A stretch of DNA of 64,000 nucleotides from Bacillota bacterium (lineage in GTDB: Bacteria; Bacillota; Bacilli; Paenibacillales; Paenibacillaceae), in assembly GCA_023460795.1 (NCBI GenBank), contig JAEWPC010000025.1, positions 48,901 through 112,900 on the forward strand, in the 5' to 3' direction. The translations under genes were made by a program, and so were the position numbers. Below, one piece after another: positions 1-7,765 of the stretch (position 1 is the first letter of the stretch; the number at the start of each line of letters is the position of its first letter). A model generated the notes under the pieces. That model worked only from the letters and a program-made list of their open reading frames with translations. It searched no databases and was not told the DNA's origin.

Positions 1-1
1 G

Positions 2-175
2 ATGCCGGAGTTCAGGCTCGCGAATTTGCTGAACGATTTCGAGGTACTGGAGCAAGCTCGCGACGACGCTGCGGAGCTCACATCCCGAGAATCGTTCTGG
101 AGCTCGCCGATGTATCAACCGCTAAGAGACTACTTGCATAGGGAAACGAGCGAGCAATCCGAGCCGCTCGATTAA
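2..175 (+). CDS. recG: ATP-dependent DNA helicase RecG, C-terminal end (partial)
   Basis: This is the last 57 residues of RecG, the helicase that remodels stalled replication forks and recombination intermediates; the start lies before the window. The tail contains DFEVLEQARDDAAEL followed by YQPLRDYLHRE, the pattern of the closing helices of Firmicute RecG. Synteny supports the call: in Bacillus recG precedes fapR-plsX-fab-smc-ftsY, which follow here after about 13 kb of other genes. A Rho-independent terminator lies 6 nt after the stop. The call rests on a short fragment, so another helicase tail cannot be fully excluded. Confidence 0.8.
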   Translation: MPEFRLANLLNDFEVLEQARDDAAELTSRESFWSSPMYQPLRDYLHRETSEQSEPLD

Positions 176-181
176 CGAAGG

Positions 182-213
182 CCGTCCGCGCGCAAATGCG
201 GGCGGTTTATTTT
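182..213 (+). terminator. Terminator after recG
   Basis: The arms CCGTCCGC (182-189) and GCGGGCGG (198-205) form an 8-bp stem with one G-T pair. An 8-nt loop separates them and the tract TTTATTTTG follows. Confidence 0.75.
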
Positions 214-282
214 GTCATGCTCCGCCATCGCTCGGCATAAGATGAACGGAAATAGCTGCCGAGAGGGGGCATACAGGAGCAT

Positions 283-570
283 ATGAGCTGGCAAAAGTAC
301 GGCATCAAGCCGGAATTCGTGGAGCGCGTGAAGACGAAGATGAAAAATCCGGCCATCAAAGAACGCATTAAAGCGCAGCTTGAGGGCGTGACGAAATACG
401 ATCTGCAAGACCGCGTCAAAGTTCGCCGCTGGGTCAGATCGTTCGCGCGAATCATGAACGAGCCGCTGACGGATGCGCTAGAGGAACAATTGGTCAGCTT
501 CGTCATCTCGCAGAAGATCGATCCGAACAATCCGCTGCATCTCATTAAACTTTGGTCGATGTTCAGATAA
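283..570 (+). CDS. Stage VI sporulation protein F-like (SpoVIF)
   Basis: A 95-residue basic, all-helical protein with no signal peptide. The C-terminal part (EEQLVSFVISQKIDPNNP, then LIKLWSMF) resembles the SpoVIF/YjcC family. Those are small late-sporulation proteins needed for spore coat maturation and germination in Bacillus. The start ATG has an AGGAG seven nt upstream. The gene stands alone between the recG terminator and the thi promoter; a small dyad, CTCGGCA/TGCCGAG (about 232-262), lies ahead of it. No sporulation-sigma promoter could be called. Family assignment is from memory of the motif; the function is inferred. Confidence 0.65.
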   Translation: MSWQKYGIKPEFVERVKTKMKNPAIKERIKAQLEGVTKYDLQDRVKVRRWVRSFARIMNEPLTDALEEQLVSFVISQKIDPNNPLHLIKLWSMFR

Positions 571-574
571 ATCG

Positions 575-602
575 TAGACAGATGCGGATCGTTTGCTATA
601 AT
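575..602 (+). promoter_or_regulatory. Sigma-A promoter of thiamine transporter operon
   Basis: TAGACA (575-580), 16-nt spacer, TATAAT (597-602). The start would fall about 30 nt before the TPP riboswitch, consistent with control of the thiYXZ-type operon. Confidence 0.65.
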
Positions 603-638
603 GAGGAAGATAGTACAAGGCAATTCTAATGGAATAAG

Positions 639-737
639 CCCCGGGGGAGCTGGAGCAAGGCCGGCTGAGAGTGCATCCCATCGCAGATGCAGACCCTTAT
701 ACCTGATCTGGTTAGTACCAGCGTAGGAAGGTGGGAG
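639..737 (+). promoter_or_regulatory. TPP riboswitch (THI element) 1
   Basis: The conserved TPP aptamer blocks are present in order: GGGGGAGC, GGCTGAGA (663-670), an extra TGCAT/ATGCA stem, ACCCTTATACCTGATCTGG (693-711) and ACCAGCGTAGGAA. TPP binding normally represses transport genes downstream. A strong stem, AGCATGACGAA/TTCGTCGTGCT (736-760), and a terminator follow before the first gene, so control is probably by transcription attenuation. Confidence 0.95.
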
Positions 738-780
738 CATGACGAATCATTCGTCGTGCTATACGTCAATGCATACGAGA

Positions 781-811
781 CGCCCTCCGGAATCGGGGGG
801 CGTTATTTTAT
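781..811 (+). terminator. Riboswitch-controlled terminator before thiY-like gene
   Basis: CGCCCTCC (781-788) and GGGGGGCG (795-802) form a GC-rich stem followed by TTATTTTATGTTTT. Its place between the TPP aptamer and the first coding region suggests it is the expression platform. Confidence 0.8.
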
Positions 812-864
812 GTTTTAGTGCCACGAACTGTCGCATCTAGAGGAGAGAAAGGGAGAACGAGAGA

Positions 865-1869
865 ATGAAGGGTACGTACAAAAGTTGGTCAAAATGGGGC
901 GCGATCGCGATCGCGGGAACGCTGCTGCTCGCGGGCTGCGGCAAGGCGGAGAAGGAGGCGTCGCCGGCTGAGTTGCAGAAAGTAACCCTTGTGCTGGATT
1001 GGACGCCGAACACGAACCATACGGGGCTGTATGTCGCTCAGGAGCAAGGCTTATGGGAGAAGCACGGTCTTGAAGTAGAGATCGTTCAACCGCCGGAAGC
1101 AGGGGCAAGCTCGCTTGTCGCCGCTGGCAAGGCAGAGTTCGGAATCGGCGCTCAGGAGGGCATGATTCAAGCGCGCAGCCAAGGACTGCCGCTCGTCTCG
1201 ATCGCGCCGATCATCCAGCACAATACGTCGGGATTCGGATCCCCGGTCGACCGCAACATTAAAGAACCGAAAGACTTCGAAGGCAAGACGTACGGAGGAT
1301 GGAACACGCCGGCCGAAGAAGCGGTCATCAGCTCGCTGATGAGTTTGCAAGGGGCTGACGTGAAGAAAGTCAACTTCGTGAACGCGGGAACCGCCGATTT
1401 CTTCTCGGGCACGAAGAACGGGATCGATTTCGAGTGGATATTCTACGGTTGGGACGGCATTCAGGCCGAGCTTCGCAACGAGCCGATCAATATGGTCTAC
1501 CTGACCGACTATAGCAAGCAACTGGACTATTATACGCCGCTTATTCTGACGAACGAGAAGCTGATCAAGGACAAGCCGGAAGTCGTTCGGGAGTTTCTGG
1601 CGGGCGCATCGGAAGGCTACCAATACGCGATCGATCATCCGGAGGAGTCGGCGGACATTCTGCTGAAAGCCGTTCCGGAACTGAACGCCGACCTCGTCAA
1701 AGCGAGCCAGAAGTGGCTGAGCCCCAAATATAAAGACGATGCGCCTCGCTGGGGCGAACAGAAGCTGGAAGTATGGTCCGGCTACGGCGATTGGCTGAAA
1801 CAGAACAACCTGCTCGACAAGGATTTGGATTACGCGGCGATGTTCACGAACGAATTTTTGCCGAAATAA
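865..1869 (+). CDS. thiY: ABC transporter substrate-binding lipoprotein, thiamine pyrimidine precursor type
   Basis: A 334-residue NMT1/THI5-like solute-binding protein. The N terminus is a lipoprotein signal, with a basic start and lipobox LLAGC (Cys about residue 25), so the mature protein is anchored outside the membrane. The segment LDWTPNTNHTGLYVAQEQG is the hallmark of the ThiY/THI5 family. These proteins bind pyrimidine precursors of thiamine such as formylaminopyrimidine. The ligand is inferred from family and from the TPP riboswitch upstream. It is the first gene of an operon with a thiamine-binding protein, a permease and an ATPase. Riboflavin or taurine binding proteins are the main alternatives but fit the riboswitch poorly. 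Confidence 0.88.
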   Translation: MKGTYKSWSKWGAIAIAGTLLLAGCGKAEKEASPAELQKVTLVLDWTPNTNHTGLYVAQEQGLWEKHGLEVEIVQPPEAGASSLVAAGKAEFGIGAQEGMIQARSQGLPLVSIAPIIQHNTSGFGSPVDRNIKEPKDFEGKTYGGWNTPAEEAVISSLMSLQGADVKKVNFVNAGTADFFSGTKNGIDFEWIFYGWDGIQAELRNEPINMVYLTDYSKQLDYYTPLILTNEKLIKDKPEVVREFLAGASEGYQYAIDHPEESADILLKAVPELNADLVKASQKWLSPKYKDDAPRWGEQKLEVWSGYGDWLKQNNLLDKDLDYAAMFTNEFLPK

Positions 1870-1902
1870 CGAATGTAAACGATGAATAAGGAGGATTCGG
1901 TT

Positions 1903-2205
1903 ATGGCGCAAGCGTTGCTTAGCATTCAAATCTTGCCGAGAGTCAATCCAGGGGAAGAAGTGATCCCGTACGTAGACCGCGCGATCGAGATCATTAAGGC
2001 GTCGGGCGTGCCCTATCTCGTCGGACCGCTGGAGACGACGTTGGAAGGAGATCTCGATCAGTTGATCGAAGTCGTCAAGCAAATGAACGACGCGATGTTC
2101 GAAATGGGCAGCCCGTCGGTGTTGTCCCAGATTAAACTGGTCGTCAACAAAGCCGGAGAAGCCTCGATCTCCCGCCAATTGACCAAATATCCGAATGGGA
2201 AATAA
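1903..2205 (+). CDS. Thiamine-binding protein, DUF77/MTH1187 family
   Basis: A 100-residue protein of the PF01910 thiamine-binding family (YkoF/MTH1187 ferredoxin-like fold). Features seen: SIQILPR at the N terminus, PYLVGPLETTLEGDLDQLIEVVKQMND in the middle (shown here as the family core) and an all-soluble composition. The start at 1903 is chosen because AAGGAGG lies seven nt upstream; an in-frame ATG at 1882 is too early and lacks a site. It overlaps the permease gene by 11 nt, so the two are translationally coupled. Members bind thiamine or its pyrimidine. A cytoplasmic ligand-handling role beside the transporter is inference. Confidence 0.8.
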   Translation: MAQALLSIQILPRVNPGEEVIPYVDRAIEIIKASGVPYLVGPLETTLEGDLDQLIEVVKQMNDAMFEMGSPSVLSQIKLVVNKAGEASISRQLTKYPNGK

Positions 2206-2980
2206 GACGTTAAGAACGATCGGGCTGCCGATCGTGACGCTTATCGCGTTCATAGGGCTCTGGCAGATTTATTGTTATTTATCCGGAATCGCCGATTATA
2301 CGCTTCCAGCGCCCTCGGACATCGCCAGGCGGATGGCCGAGGATCGCGAGCTGTTGTGGGGGCATTTTACGGCTACGTTGAAGCTGTCGTTCATGGGGCT
2401 TGGTCTCGGTCTGCTCGTCGGCGCCGCGATCGCCGTCATCATCCATTCGGTGCCGCTGTTCCGGGAGGCGGTCGCGCCGCTGCTCGTCATCTCGCAGAAC
2501 ATCCCGCTGATCGCGCTCGGCGCGCTTCTCATGATCTGGTTCGGGTTCGGCTTGACTCCGAAGCTGATTCTGCTCGTGATCGTCTGTTTCTTCCCGGTGA
2601 CGATGTCGATGCTGACGGGACTCGGACAAGCCGAACCGCATTTGCGGGAATATCTCGGCATGATCGGGGCATCCAGATGGGAGCGCATGAAGCGGCTCGA
2701 GTTTCCGGCATCGCTGCCTTATCTGTTCACGGGCTTGAAAATGGCGGCAACATACGTCGTCTCCTCCGCGACCGTCGCGGAGTGGCTCGGAGCGAACAAA
2801 GGGATCGGCTACTATCTGCAGCTTAGGTTCAAGGGTTTCGATGCGGCAGGCGTGTTCGGATCGATCGTCTGCATTATCGCGCTCAGCTTGGTGTTCTTCG
2901 GCATCGCCGCGCTTCTCGAACGGCTCGTCATCCGCTGGCGTCCGAGCTCGCGGGGCGAATGGAAGGCGGTGAGCAAATGA
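2195..2980 (+). CDS. thiX: ABC transporter permease (ThiX-like)
   Basis: A 261-residue inner-membrane permease of the SsuC/TauC/ThiX class. About six hydrophobic segments are visible, beginning with VTLIAFIGLWQIYCYL. The EAA loop, which docks with the ATPase, reads EYLGMIGASRWERMKRLEFP around residues 153-172. The gene begins inside the preceding one and ends in an ATGA overlap with the ATPase, so all subunits are co-translated. It would carry the pyrimidine precursor delivered by the lipoprotein. Substrate is inferred from operon context and the riboswitch, not from the permease sequence. Confidence 0.88.
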   Translation: MGNKTLRTIGLPIVTLIAFIGLWQIYCYLSGIADYTLPAPSDIARRMAEDRELLWGHFTATLKLSFMGLGLGLLVGAAIAVIIHSVPLFREAVAPLLVISQNIPLIALGALLMIWFGFGLTPKLILLVIVCFFPVTMSMLTGLGQAEPHLREYLGMIGASRWERMKRLEFPASLPYLFTGLKMAATYVVSSATVAEWLGANKGIGYYLQLRFKGFDAAGVFGSIVCIIALSLVFFGIAALLERLVIRWRPSSRGEWKAVSK

Positions 2981-3765
2981 ACGGGCCGATACATGATAGG
3001 AGCGCAGGCTATAAACTCGAGGTTGACCGGATTTCCAAATCGTACAGGCGCGGCAAAGCGCAGGTTCCCGTATTGGACGAGCTGTCTCTGAACGTCCGCC
3101 AAGGTGAATTCGTGACGCTGATCGGACCTTCCGGGAGCGGCAAATCGACGTTGTTCCGCCTCATCGGCGGCGTCGAGAAGCCGGACGGAGGGCGAGTGCT
3201 TATCGACGGCAGCGACGTAACCGGCAAGTCGGGGTTGATTAGCTACATGCCGCAGCAGGCGGCGTTGTTCCCTTGGCTGAGCGTGGCAGGCAATATCGCG
3301 TCCGCTCTAGTGACGGCAGGAACGTCCAAGCAAGAGGCCAAGACGCTTGCCGCCGAGTGGTTAGACAGGATCGGCATGGGCGCATTCGCGGGAGAGTATC
3401 CTCACGTGTTGTCCGGCGGCATGCAGCAACGCGTCTCGTTCCTGCGCGCGCTGCTCATGAAGCGAGACCTCATGTGTCTAGACGAGCCGTTCGCCGCGCT
3501 TGACGCGCTGACCCGCGCGGACATGCAGAAGTGGCTGCTCGAGCTGTGGGAGGCGGACCGCCGCTCCGTGCTGTTCATCACGCACAGCATCGAAGAGGCG
3601 TTGCTGCTGTCGGATCGGATCTACGTACTATCCACCGCGCCCGCCCGCGTCGTCCGCGAAATCGCCGTACCGTTCGTCCGGCCGAGACGCGGCGACGTCT
3701 GGACGGACCCGGCGTTCATCTCGCTGAAGCAGGAAGTGCTGGCGCTGCTCGAGGGGCGTCGGTAA
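2977..3765 (+). CDS. thiZ: ABC transporter ATP-binding protein (ThiZ-like)
   Basis: A 262-residue cytoplasmic ATPase energising the thi transporter. Walker A is GPSGSGKST (about residue 51), the Q-loop lies in SYMPQQAALFPW, the signature is LSGGMQQR, Walker B is LMCLDEPFAALD, and the switch His is in FITHS. The start at 2977 forms an ATGA overlap with the permease stop; an ATG six codons earlier (2959) is possible. Downstream a terminator closes the operon. Confidence 0.88.
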   Translation: MNGPIHDRSAGYKLEVDRISKSYRRGKAQVPVLDELSLNVRQGEFVTLIGPSGSGKSTLFRLIGGVEKPDGGRVLIDGSDVTGKSGLISYMPQQAALFPWLSVAGNIASALVTAGTSKQEAKTLAAEWLDRIGMGAFAGEYPHVLSGGMQQRVSFLRALLMKRDLMCLDEPFAALDALTRADMQKWLLELWEADRRSVLFITHSIEEALLLSDRIYVLSTAPARVVREIAVPFVRPRRGDVWTDPAFISLKQEVLALLEGRR

Positions 3766-3771
3766 AGGGAA

Positions 3772-3807
3772 ACAACCCCGTTTAGCCTGAGGGCTGGACG
3801 GGGTTGC
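3772..3807 (+). terminator. Terminator of thi transporter operon
   Basis: CAACCCCGT and ACGGGGTTG flank an 18-nt loop just after the ATPase stop codon, followed by CTTGCG. The T-tract is weak, but the stem is strong and well placed. Confidence 0.6.
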
Positions 3808-3837
3808 TTGCGTAACGGCGTTATTTTGCGTGTTCGA

Positions 3838-4140
3838 CTAGATTTTGAAACCCTTCAGCTTGTCCATATCCGCCTTGGAGTTGCCAAGCTTCGGCGGAGA
3901 AAGGTCCGAGATCAAATGGTTCCTGCGTAGCTCTTGCTCGATCACGTGCAATCTCGTTGAAATGTGCTCGACGTATTCGAGAATGAGGCCGATCGCATAG
4001 AGGACGATCCCCGGTACGATCCCGCTAATAAACCAGTACATACCTGCCCCGAATCGATGCTCCGCTACGAAGAAGTATAGGGCTCCGAGAACGCCGCATG
4101 CTGACGCTAGAAGAGCTAAACCTTTAATGATTTGGACCAT
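3838..4140 (-). CDS. Small two-helix membrane protein, unknown
   Basis: A 100-residue protein that I do not recognise. Two hydrophobic helices are visible (GLALLASACGVLGALYFFVA and MYWFISGIVPGIVLYAIGLI). A charged segment, YVEHISTRLHVIEQELRR, follows and could form a short coiled coil, then a polar tail. The start ATG is preceded on the minus strand by GGGAGG. It is convergent with the thi operon and divergent from the YpeB-like gene. Membrane location is clear; function is unknown. Confidence 0.6.
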   Translation of the reverse strand: MVQIIKGLALLASACGVLGALYFFVAEHRFGAGMYWFISGIVPGIVLYAIGLILEYVEHISTRLHVIEQELRRNHLISDLSPPKLGNSKADMDKLKGFKI

Positions 4141-4337
4141 GTCATCCTCCCTGGAACGCTTTGCGTATAAGGATATCTTATCTCATAAAGTCGATCCGCG
4201 CATCGCCATTCCAGACATTTTCAACGCCACTTCGGAAGTCGATAGGCATTGGCAACATTTGCGCATTAAACTGTGTTTCTGTCTTTGTTAAAGTGGATAA
4301 GACTTACGAAGATAGGATAACGGGAGCTTTAATAGAC

Positions 4338-5660
4338 ATGAACATGATCTCCAAATCGATCATGGGACTCCTGTGCGCGACGACAATCGCGGGAGCCTAT
4401 TACGGATATAACGAAACGCAGCACAATAAGCAATGGCAGCTGCAACAGCAACGCAACGACCAGTATTGGGCGCATATTCAATGGATGAACTTACGGAATT
4501 TCGACTATGCTCTAGCGGAATCTCTTGCGGCGTCTACACTTGCTAGTCGGCAAGCCGCGCTCCAAAACGCGATAGAGAATGCTCATCTCATCCTGCAATT
4601 CGAGACGATCGCATCCGCTACGATGAACCTTCGATCTTGGTCCTCGTTCGAGTGGTTTATCTCGGATAGCAGCCGTTACTTAGCCTATCCCGCCAGCGAG
4701 AAGGGACCGTCGCTTAACCCGGATCAATTGGAGCATATTCAGCGCATGCGATTGTTCGCTAGGACGGCTCTGCCGTACCTCGAGCAAATGAGAGGGGAAG
4801 GTAACCATACCTCTATAGCGGAGATCCAGCGGATCTCGACCGCGATGGAAAAGGCATTGTCTAAGCTCGACTCGATATCCACGCGCGGCAACAAAGCATT
4901 TAATGATTTCCTGTACGCTCGGAACCCTTACGTTCCCGCGAAGCCGGGGACCGCGTTCGCCGGCGAACCGTCTTATTCGTCCTCGGAGCTCGCAGCCAAA
5001 GCGGAAGCATTCATGGGAGGCATCTGGAACAAAGGGGCAGGTAAGCAGATCGTCCCTATTGCAGGCGGGAGCAGTCCTCAATTCGGAGAGGTCATGGATT
5101 TCAAGCTATCGGACAAAGGTGGACGAAAAAGCAGCTCCTATATGGCGACTTTGAGTAGAAGCGGGCATGTGCTTCGAGTGAGGCGACATAGCTCGATCTC
5201 CGAAGAAGAAGCCGCGGAACGGCCCCTAGATGCAGACCGGGCTGTCGTGCTCGCGGACACCTGGATGGCTCGCTGGTCTGACGAACGCCTGACACTCGTT
5301 ACGAAAGAGCAAACGGATACCTCTATCCGCCTCGTTTACAATCCTGTTCGGGAACAGGTTTCGATTGCGCCTATGCAAGTTGAATGGCAGTTCGACCGCC
5401 GAACCGGCGCGCTGACAAGCTTCGATGCGTATCAATATTTTTATAACTATAATAAAAGCTTTCCGCTTCAACCGAAGCTGACGGCGGAGCAAGCCTCCGG
5501 GAAGCTCGGTCCGAACGTAAACGCCGTAGGCACGCCAACGCTGGAGATCCACGACGGTAAGCTCGTATATGCATTTTCCGTCACGGGCGTTGAAGGCGTC
5601 TCTCGCGTGTTCATAAACGCCCGCACCGGCGCAGGCGAAGGAATCGACTACAACTTGTGA
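4338..5660 (+). CDS. YpeB-like germination protein with PepSY repeats
   Basis: A 440-residue protein with one N-terminal transmembrane segment (IMGLLCATTIAGAYYGY), a helical middle and C-terminal PepSY-type modules (residues about 280-440). The module EWQFDRRTGALTSFDAYQYF followed by PKLTAEQA strongly resembles YpeB. In Bacillus YpeB protects and localises the spore cortex lytic enzyme SleB. Length agrees with YpeB (about 450). No sleB gene is adjacent, unlike the usual sleB-ypeB pair, so this may be a paralogue. The start was set at the ATG at 4338 before the membrane helix, with GGGAG upstream; ATG 4344 is equally possible. The open frame reaches back to 4161 but that extension looks non-coding. 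Confidence 0.7.
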   Translation: MNMISKSIMGLLCATTIAGAYYGYNETQHNKQWQLQQQRNDQYWAHIQWMNLRNFDYALAESLAASTLASRQAALQNAIENAHLILQFETIASATMNLRSWSSFEWFISDSSRYLAYPASEKGPSLNPDQLEHIQRMRLFARTALPYLEQMRGEGNHTSIAEIQRISTAMEKALSKLDSISTRGNKAFNDFLYARNPYVPAKPGTAFAGEPSYSSSELAAKAEAFMGGIWNKGAGKQIVPIAGGSSPQFGEVMDFKLSDKGGRKSSSYMATLSRSGHVLRVRRHSSISEEEAAERPLDADRAVVLADTWMARWSDERLTLVTKEQTDTSIRLVYNPVREQVSIAPMQVEWQFDRRTGALTSFDAYQYFYNYNKSFPLQPKLTAEQASGKLGPNVNAVGTPTLEIHDGKLVYAFSVTGVEGVSRVFINARTGAGEGIDYNL

Positions 5661-5977
5661 CCCTAGAGGAAGACATAAAAAGTCGAGCCCCGCATCGCTG
5701 CGAGGCCCTTCATGGGAGAGGAGAAACCGGACGAAGAGCTTATGGGGAAACGTAAGTCTTCTCCGCGGTTATCCCCGACACCTCTCGGCGCCGGTACTAT
5801 CATTGTGACCCGGAAGGTGGAAAATATACGTACGCGCGGAAAAAATAATGCGAATGAGGCAGGGCGATACCGAACTGGGAAGAGGCGATCTTTTGCAAAA
5901 CGGCGGATTATGGTAACATTACTGCAGCAAACAAGGCGTAAAGCTTGAGGCTGCGCAGACGATCAGGGGTTGAAAGC
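5661..5977 (+). other. Intergenic region before rsmD
   Basis: About 317 nt with no convincing gene. A short stem with one mismatch (687-706 past base 5000, that is 5687-5706) follows the YpeB-like gene but lacks a T-tract. A 78-codon open frame (5712-5948) has no ribosome binding site and biased, unlikely composition. Near 5893-5919 TTGCAA and TAACAT are separated by 15 nt, a weak promoter candidate for rsmD. Confidence 0.4.
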
Positions 5978-6583
5978 GTGCGAGTCATATCCGGACAAGC
6001 CAAAGGGCATCCGCTGAAGGCGGTACCGGGCAACAACACCCGTCCGACGACGGACAAAGTGAAGGAATCGATGTTCAGCATCATAGGTCCGTATTTCGAG
6101 GGAGACCGCGTGCTGGATCTGTTCGCGGGCACCGGCGGTCTTGGCATTGAAGCGCTGAGCCGCGGCGCGGAGCATGCGGTATTCATAGACGCGAACGCCA
6201 AAAGCATCGAAGTGGTCAAAGCGAATCTAGCCTCGACGAAGCTTTCGGCGAAAGCAGAAGTGTACCGCAACGACGCGAGCCGGGCGCTAAAGGTGCTCGA
6301 GCGGCAAGGCAAACCGTTCGATATCCTCTTCCTCGATCCGCCGTACGCGTTGACGAATTGCGGCGAGCTGTTGCTTGAGGCCGCTTCTCGGGGGCTCTTA
6401 GCGGATCGCGCGGTAGCCGTCGTAGAGCATAGTCCCGAGGTTCAATACGAAGACCGCTACGGCGGCTTCGAACGGACGAAGCACGTCACCTACGGAGAGA
6501 TCGCTTTGTCGATCTACCGATATTATTCAGAAGCCGACCCGGCAACGGAAGGGGCAACACCGGATGAGTCCTCGGTCCAATAA
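5978..6583 (+). CDS. rsmD: 16S rRNA (guanine(966)-N2)-methyltransferase RsmD
   Basis: A 201-residue SAM-dependent methyltransferase modifying G966 of 16S rRNA. It starts with RVISGQAKGHPLKAVPG, the family N terminus, has the SAM loop DLFAGTGGLGIEALSRGA (about residues 47-64) and the catalytic FLDPPY motif (about residue 118). The GTG at 5978 is chosen because it places this N terminus at the start, with AGGGG upstream; a TTG at 5945 is an alternative. It overlaps coaD by 20 nt, the conserved rsmD-coaD pairing of Firmicutes. Confidence 0.93.
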   Translation: MRVISGQAKGHPLKAVPGNNTRPTTDKVKESMFSIIGPYFEGDRVLDLFAGTGGLGIEALSRGAEHAVFIDANAKSIEVVKANLASTKLSAKAEVYRNDASRALKVLERQGKPFDILFLDPPYALTNCGELLLEAASRGLLADRAVAVVEHSPEVQYEDRYGGFERTKHVTYGEIALSIYRYYSEADPATEGATPDESSVQ

Positions 6584-7094
6584 TCACGAGCACGAACATC
6601 GAATAGCGGTATACCCGGGAAGCTTCGATCCGGTTACTTTCGGTCATCTCGATATTATCCGCAGAGCGGCGAAGCAATTCGACCAGCTCATCGTAGCGGT
6701 GCTTAATAATACGTCCAAAAGCCCGCTGTTCAGCGTGGACGAGCGCAAGAAGCTGCTGGCGGACGTCACCCGCGATCTGCCGAACGTGGAGATCGACAGC
6801 TTCCGCGACCTCCTCGTCAGGTATATGAGATCCCGCCAGGCGCAAGTCATCGTGCGCGGCATTCGTTCCGTCACGGACTTCGAATACGAGTTGCAGATGG
6901 CTTCGACGAACCGTCAATTGGACGAAGGTATCGAGACCGTGTTCATGATGACGAATCCGAAATATTCTTATTTAAGCTCCAGCATCGTCAAGGAAATCGC
7001 CAAGTTCAACGGACCGGTTCAGGACCTAGTGCCTCCGGCGGTCGAAGCAGAGTTGCAACGTAAATATACGCCAACTAAAGGAAATTCCAACTAG
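6564..7094 (+). CDS. coaD: Phosphopantetheine adenylyltransferase
   Basis: A 176-residue enzyme catalysing the fourth step of coenzyme A synthesis, 4'-phosphopantetheine + ATP to dephospho-CoA. The nucleotidyl transferase motif YPGSFDPVTFGHLDII (about residues 17-32), RGIRSVTDFEYELQMA and SYLSSSIVKEIA are all present. The N terminus carries about 13 extra residues, rich in His, before the usual start. CoA is the donor of the carrier-protein arm used by the fab genes and the Dlt-like operon in this window. A clear terminator follows. Confidence 0.95.
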   Translation: MSPRSNNHEHEHRIAVYPGSFDPVTFGHLDIIRRAAKQFDQLIVAVLNNTSKSPLFSVDERKKLLADVTRDLPNVEIDSFRDLLVRYMRSRQAQVIVRGIRSVTDFEYELQMASTNRQLDEGIETVFMMTNPKYSYLSSSIVKEIAKFNGPVQDLVPPAVEAELQRKYTPTKGNSN

Positions 7095-7117
7095 AAGTTG
7101 CTTAGCAACTACAGACT

Positions 7118-7153
7118 AACGGCCTACAGAAACTGTCGGGCCGTTATTTTTTT
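7118..7153 (+). terminator. Terminator after coaD
   Basis: AACGGCC (7118-7124) and GGCCGTT (7139-7145) with an internal ACAG/CTGT pairing form the stem, followed by ATTTTTTT. Confidence 0.85.
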
Positions 7154-7161
7154 GCGTGCCG

Positions 7162-7186
7162 TGAACCAAATGGGAATATTTGCGAT
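7162..7186 (+). promoter_or_regulatory. Possible ECF-type autoregulatory promoter
   Basis: TGAACC (7162-7167) and CGAT (7183-7186), 15 nt apart, resemble the -35 GAAC and -10 CGTC pattern of ECF sigma promoters, about 50 nt before the sigma gene. The match is loose and spacing slightly short. Confidence 0.3.
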
Positions 7187-7234
7187 CTAATTATCGAAGT
7201 TGTAGATTAATTCGTTGTCTAAGGAAGAGGTGTC

Positions 7235-7765
7235 ATGGCATTGGATTGGAACGGAGATGCTTCACGCGCTCGAAAAGGCGACAAAGATGCGTTCGTTAGA
7301 CTGATGCGAGCGTTGGAAGTTTCCATGTATCAGACGGCCAGAGCGTTCCTCCGTTCGGATGCCGATTGCGCCGACGCGATGCAGGAAACCGTGCTGCGGG
7401 CATACCGTTCGATTCGCAGTCTGAGGGAGCCCGGTTACTTCAAGACATGGGTCATTCGTATATTGATTAACGAATGCAAACGGACGCTGCAGCTAAAGCG
7501 CAACGTAGTCGCATTGGCTGTCGGATATGATGCCGGCGTTAGTGAAGCGGGTTACGATCGTGTCGAGGTGCGAGATATGGTGGACCAGCTTGAGGATTCT
7601 TTACGGGGCGTCGTGCTGCTTTACTATTACGGCGAGCTCACGGTAAAGGAAATCTCCGAGGAACTGGAACTGCCGGAGGGTACCGTAAAATCGAGGCTAC
7701 ACCGAGCACGTGAAATACTAGGAACCAAGTACAATTGGCAATCGAAAGGAGCGGGTCAAACGTGA
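7235..7765 (+). CDS. ECF RNA polymerase sigma factor
   Basis: A 176-residue sigma-70 family ECF factor. Region 2 includes ADAMQETVLRAYRSIRSL and FKTWVIRILINECKR, and region 4 reads LLYYYGELTVKEISEELELPEGTVKSRLHRAR (quoted in part: VKEISEELELPEGTVKSR is the helix-turn-helix). GAAGAGG lies upstream of the ATG. Its stop overlaps the GTG start of a membrane DUF4179 protein, the usual sigma/anti-sigma arrangement. It probably responds to envelope stress, released when the membrane partner is inactivated; the signal is unknown. Confidence 0.9.
   Translation: MALDWNGDASRARKGDKDAFVRLMRALEVSMYQTARAFLRSDADCADAMQETVLRAYRSIRSLREPGYFKTWVIRILINECKRTLQLKRNVVALAVGYDAGVSEAGYDRVEVRDMVDQLEDSLRGVVLLYYYGELTVKEISEELELPEGTVKSRLHRAREILGTKYNWQSKGAGQT

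Noticed and set aside
5712..5948. 78-codon open frame before rsmD
   Set aside because: No ribosome binding site, low-complexity Lys/Arg-rich product and no recognisable motif.
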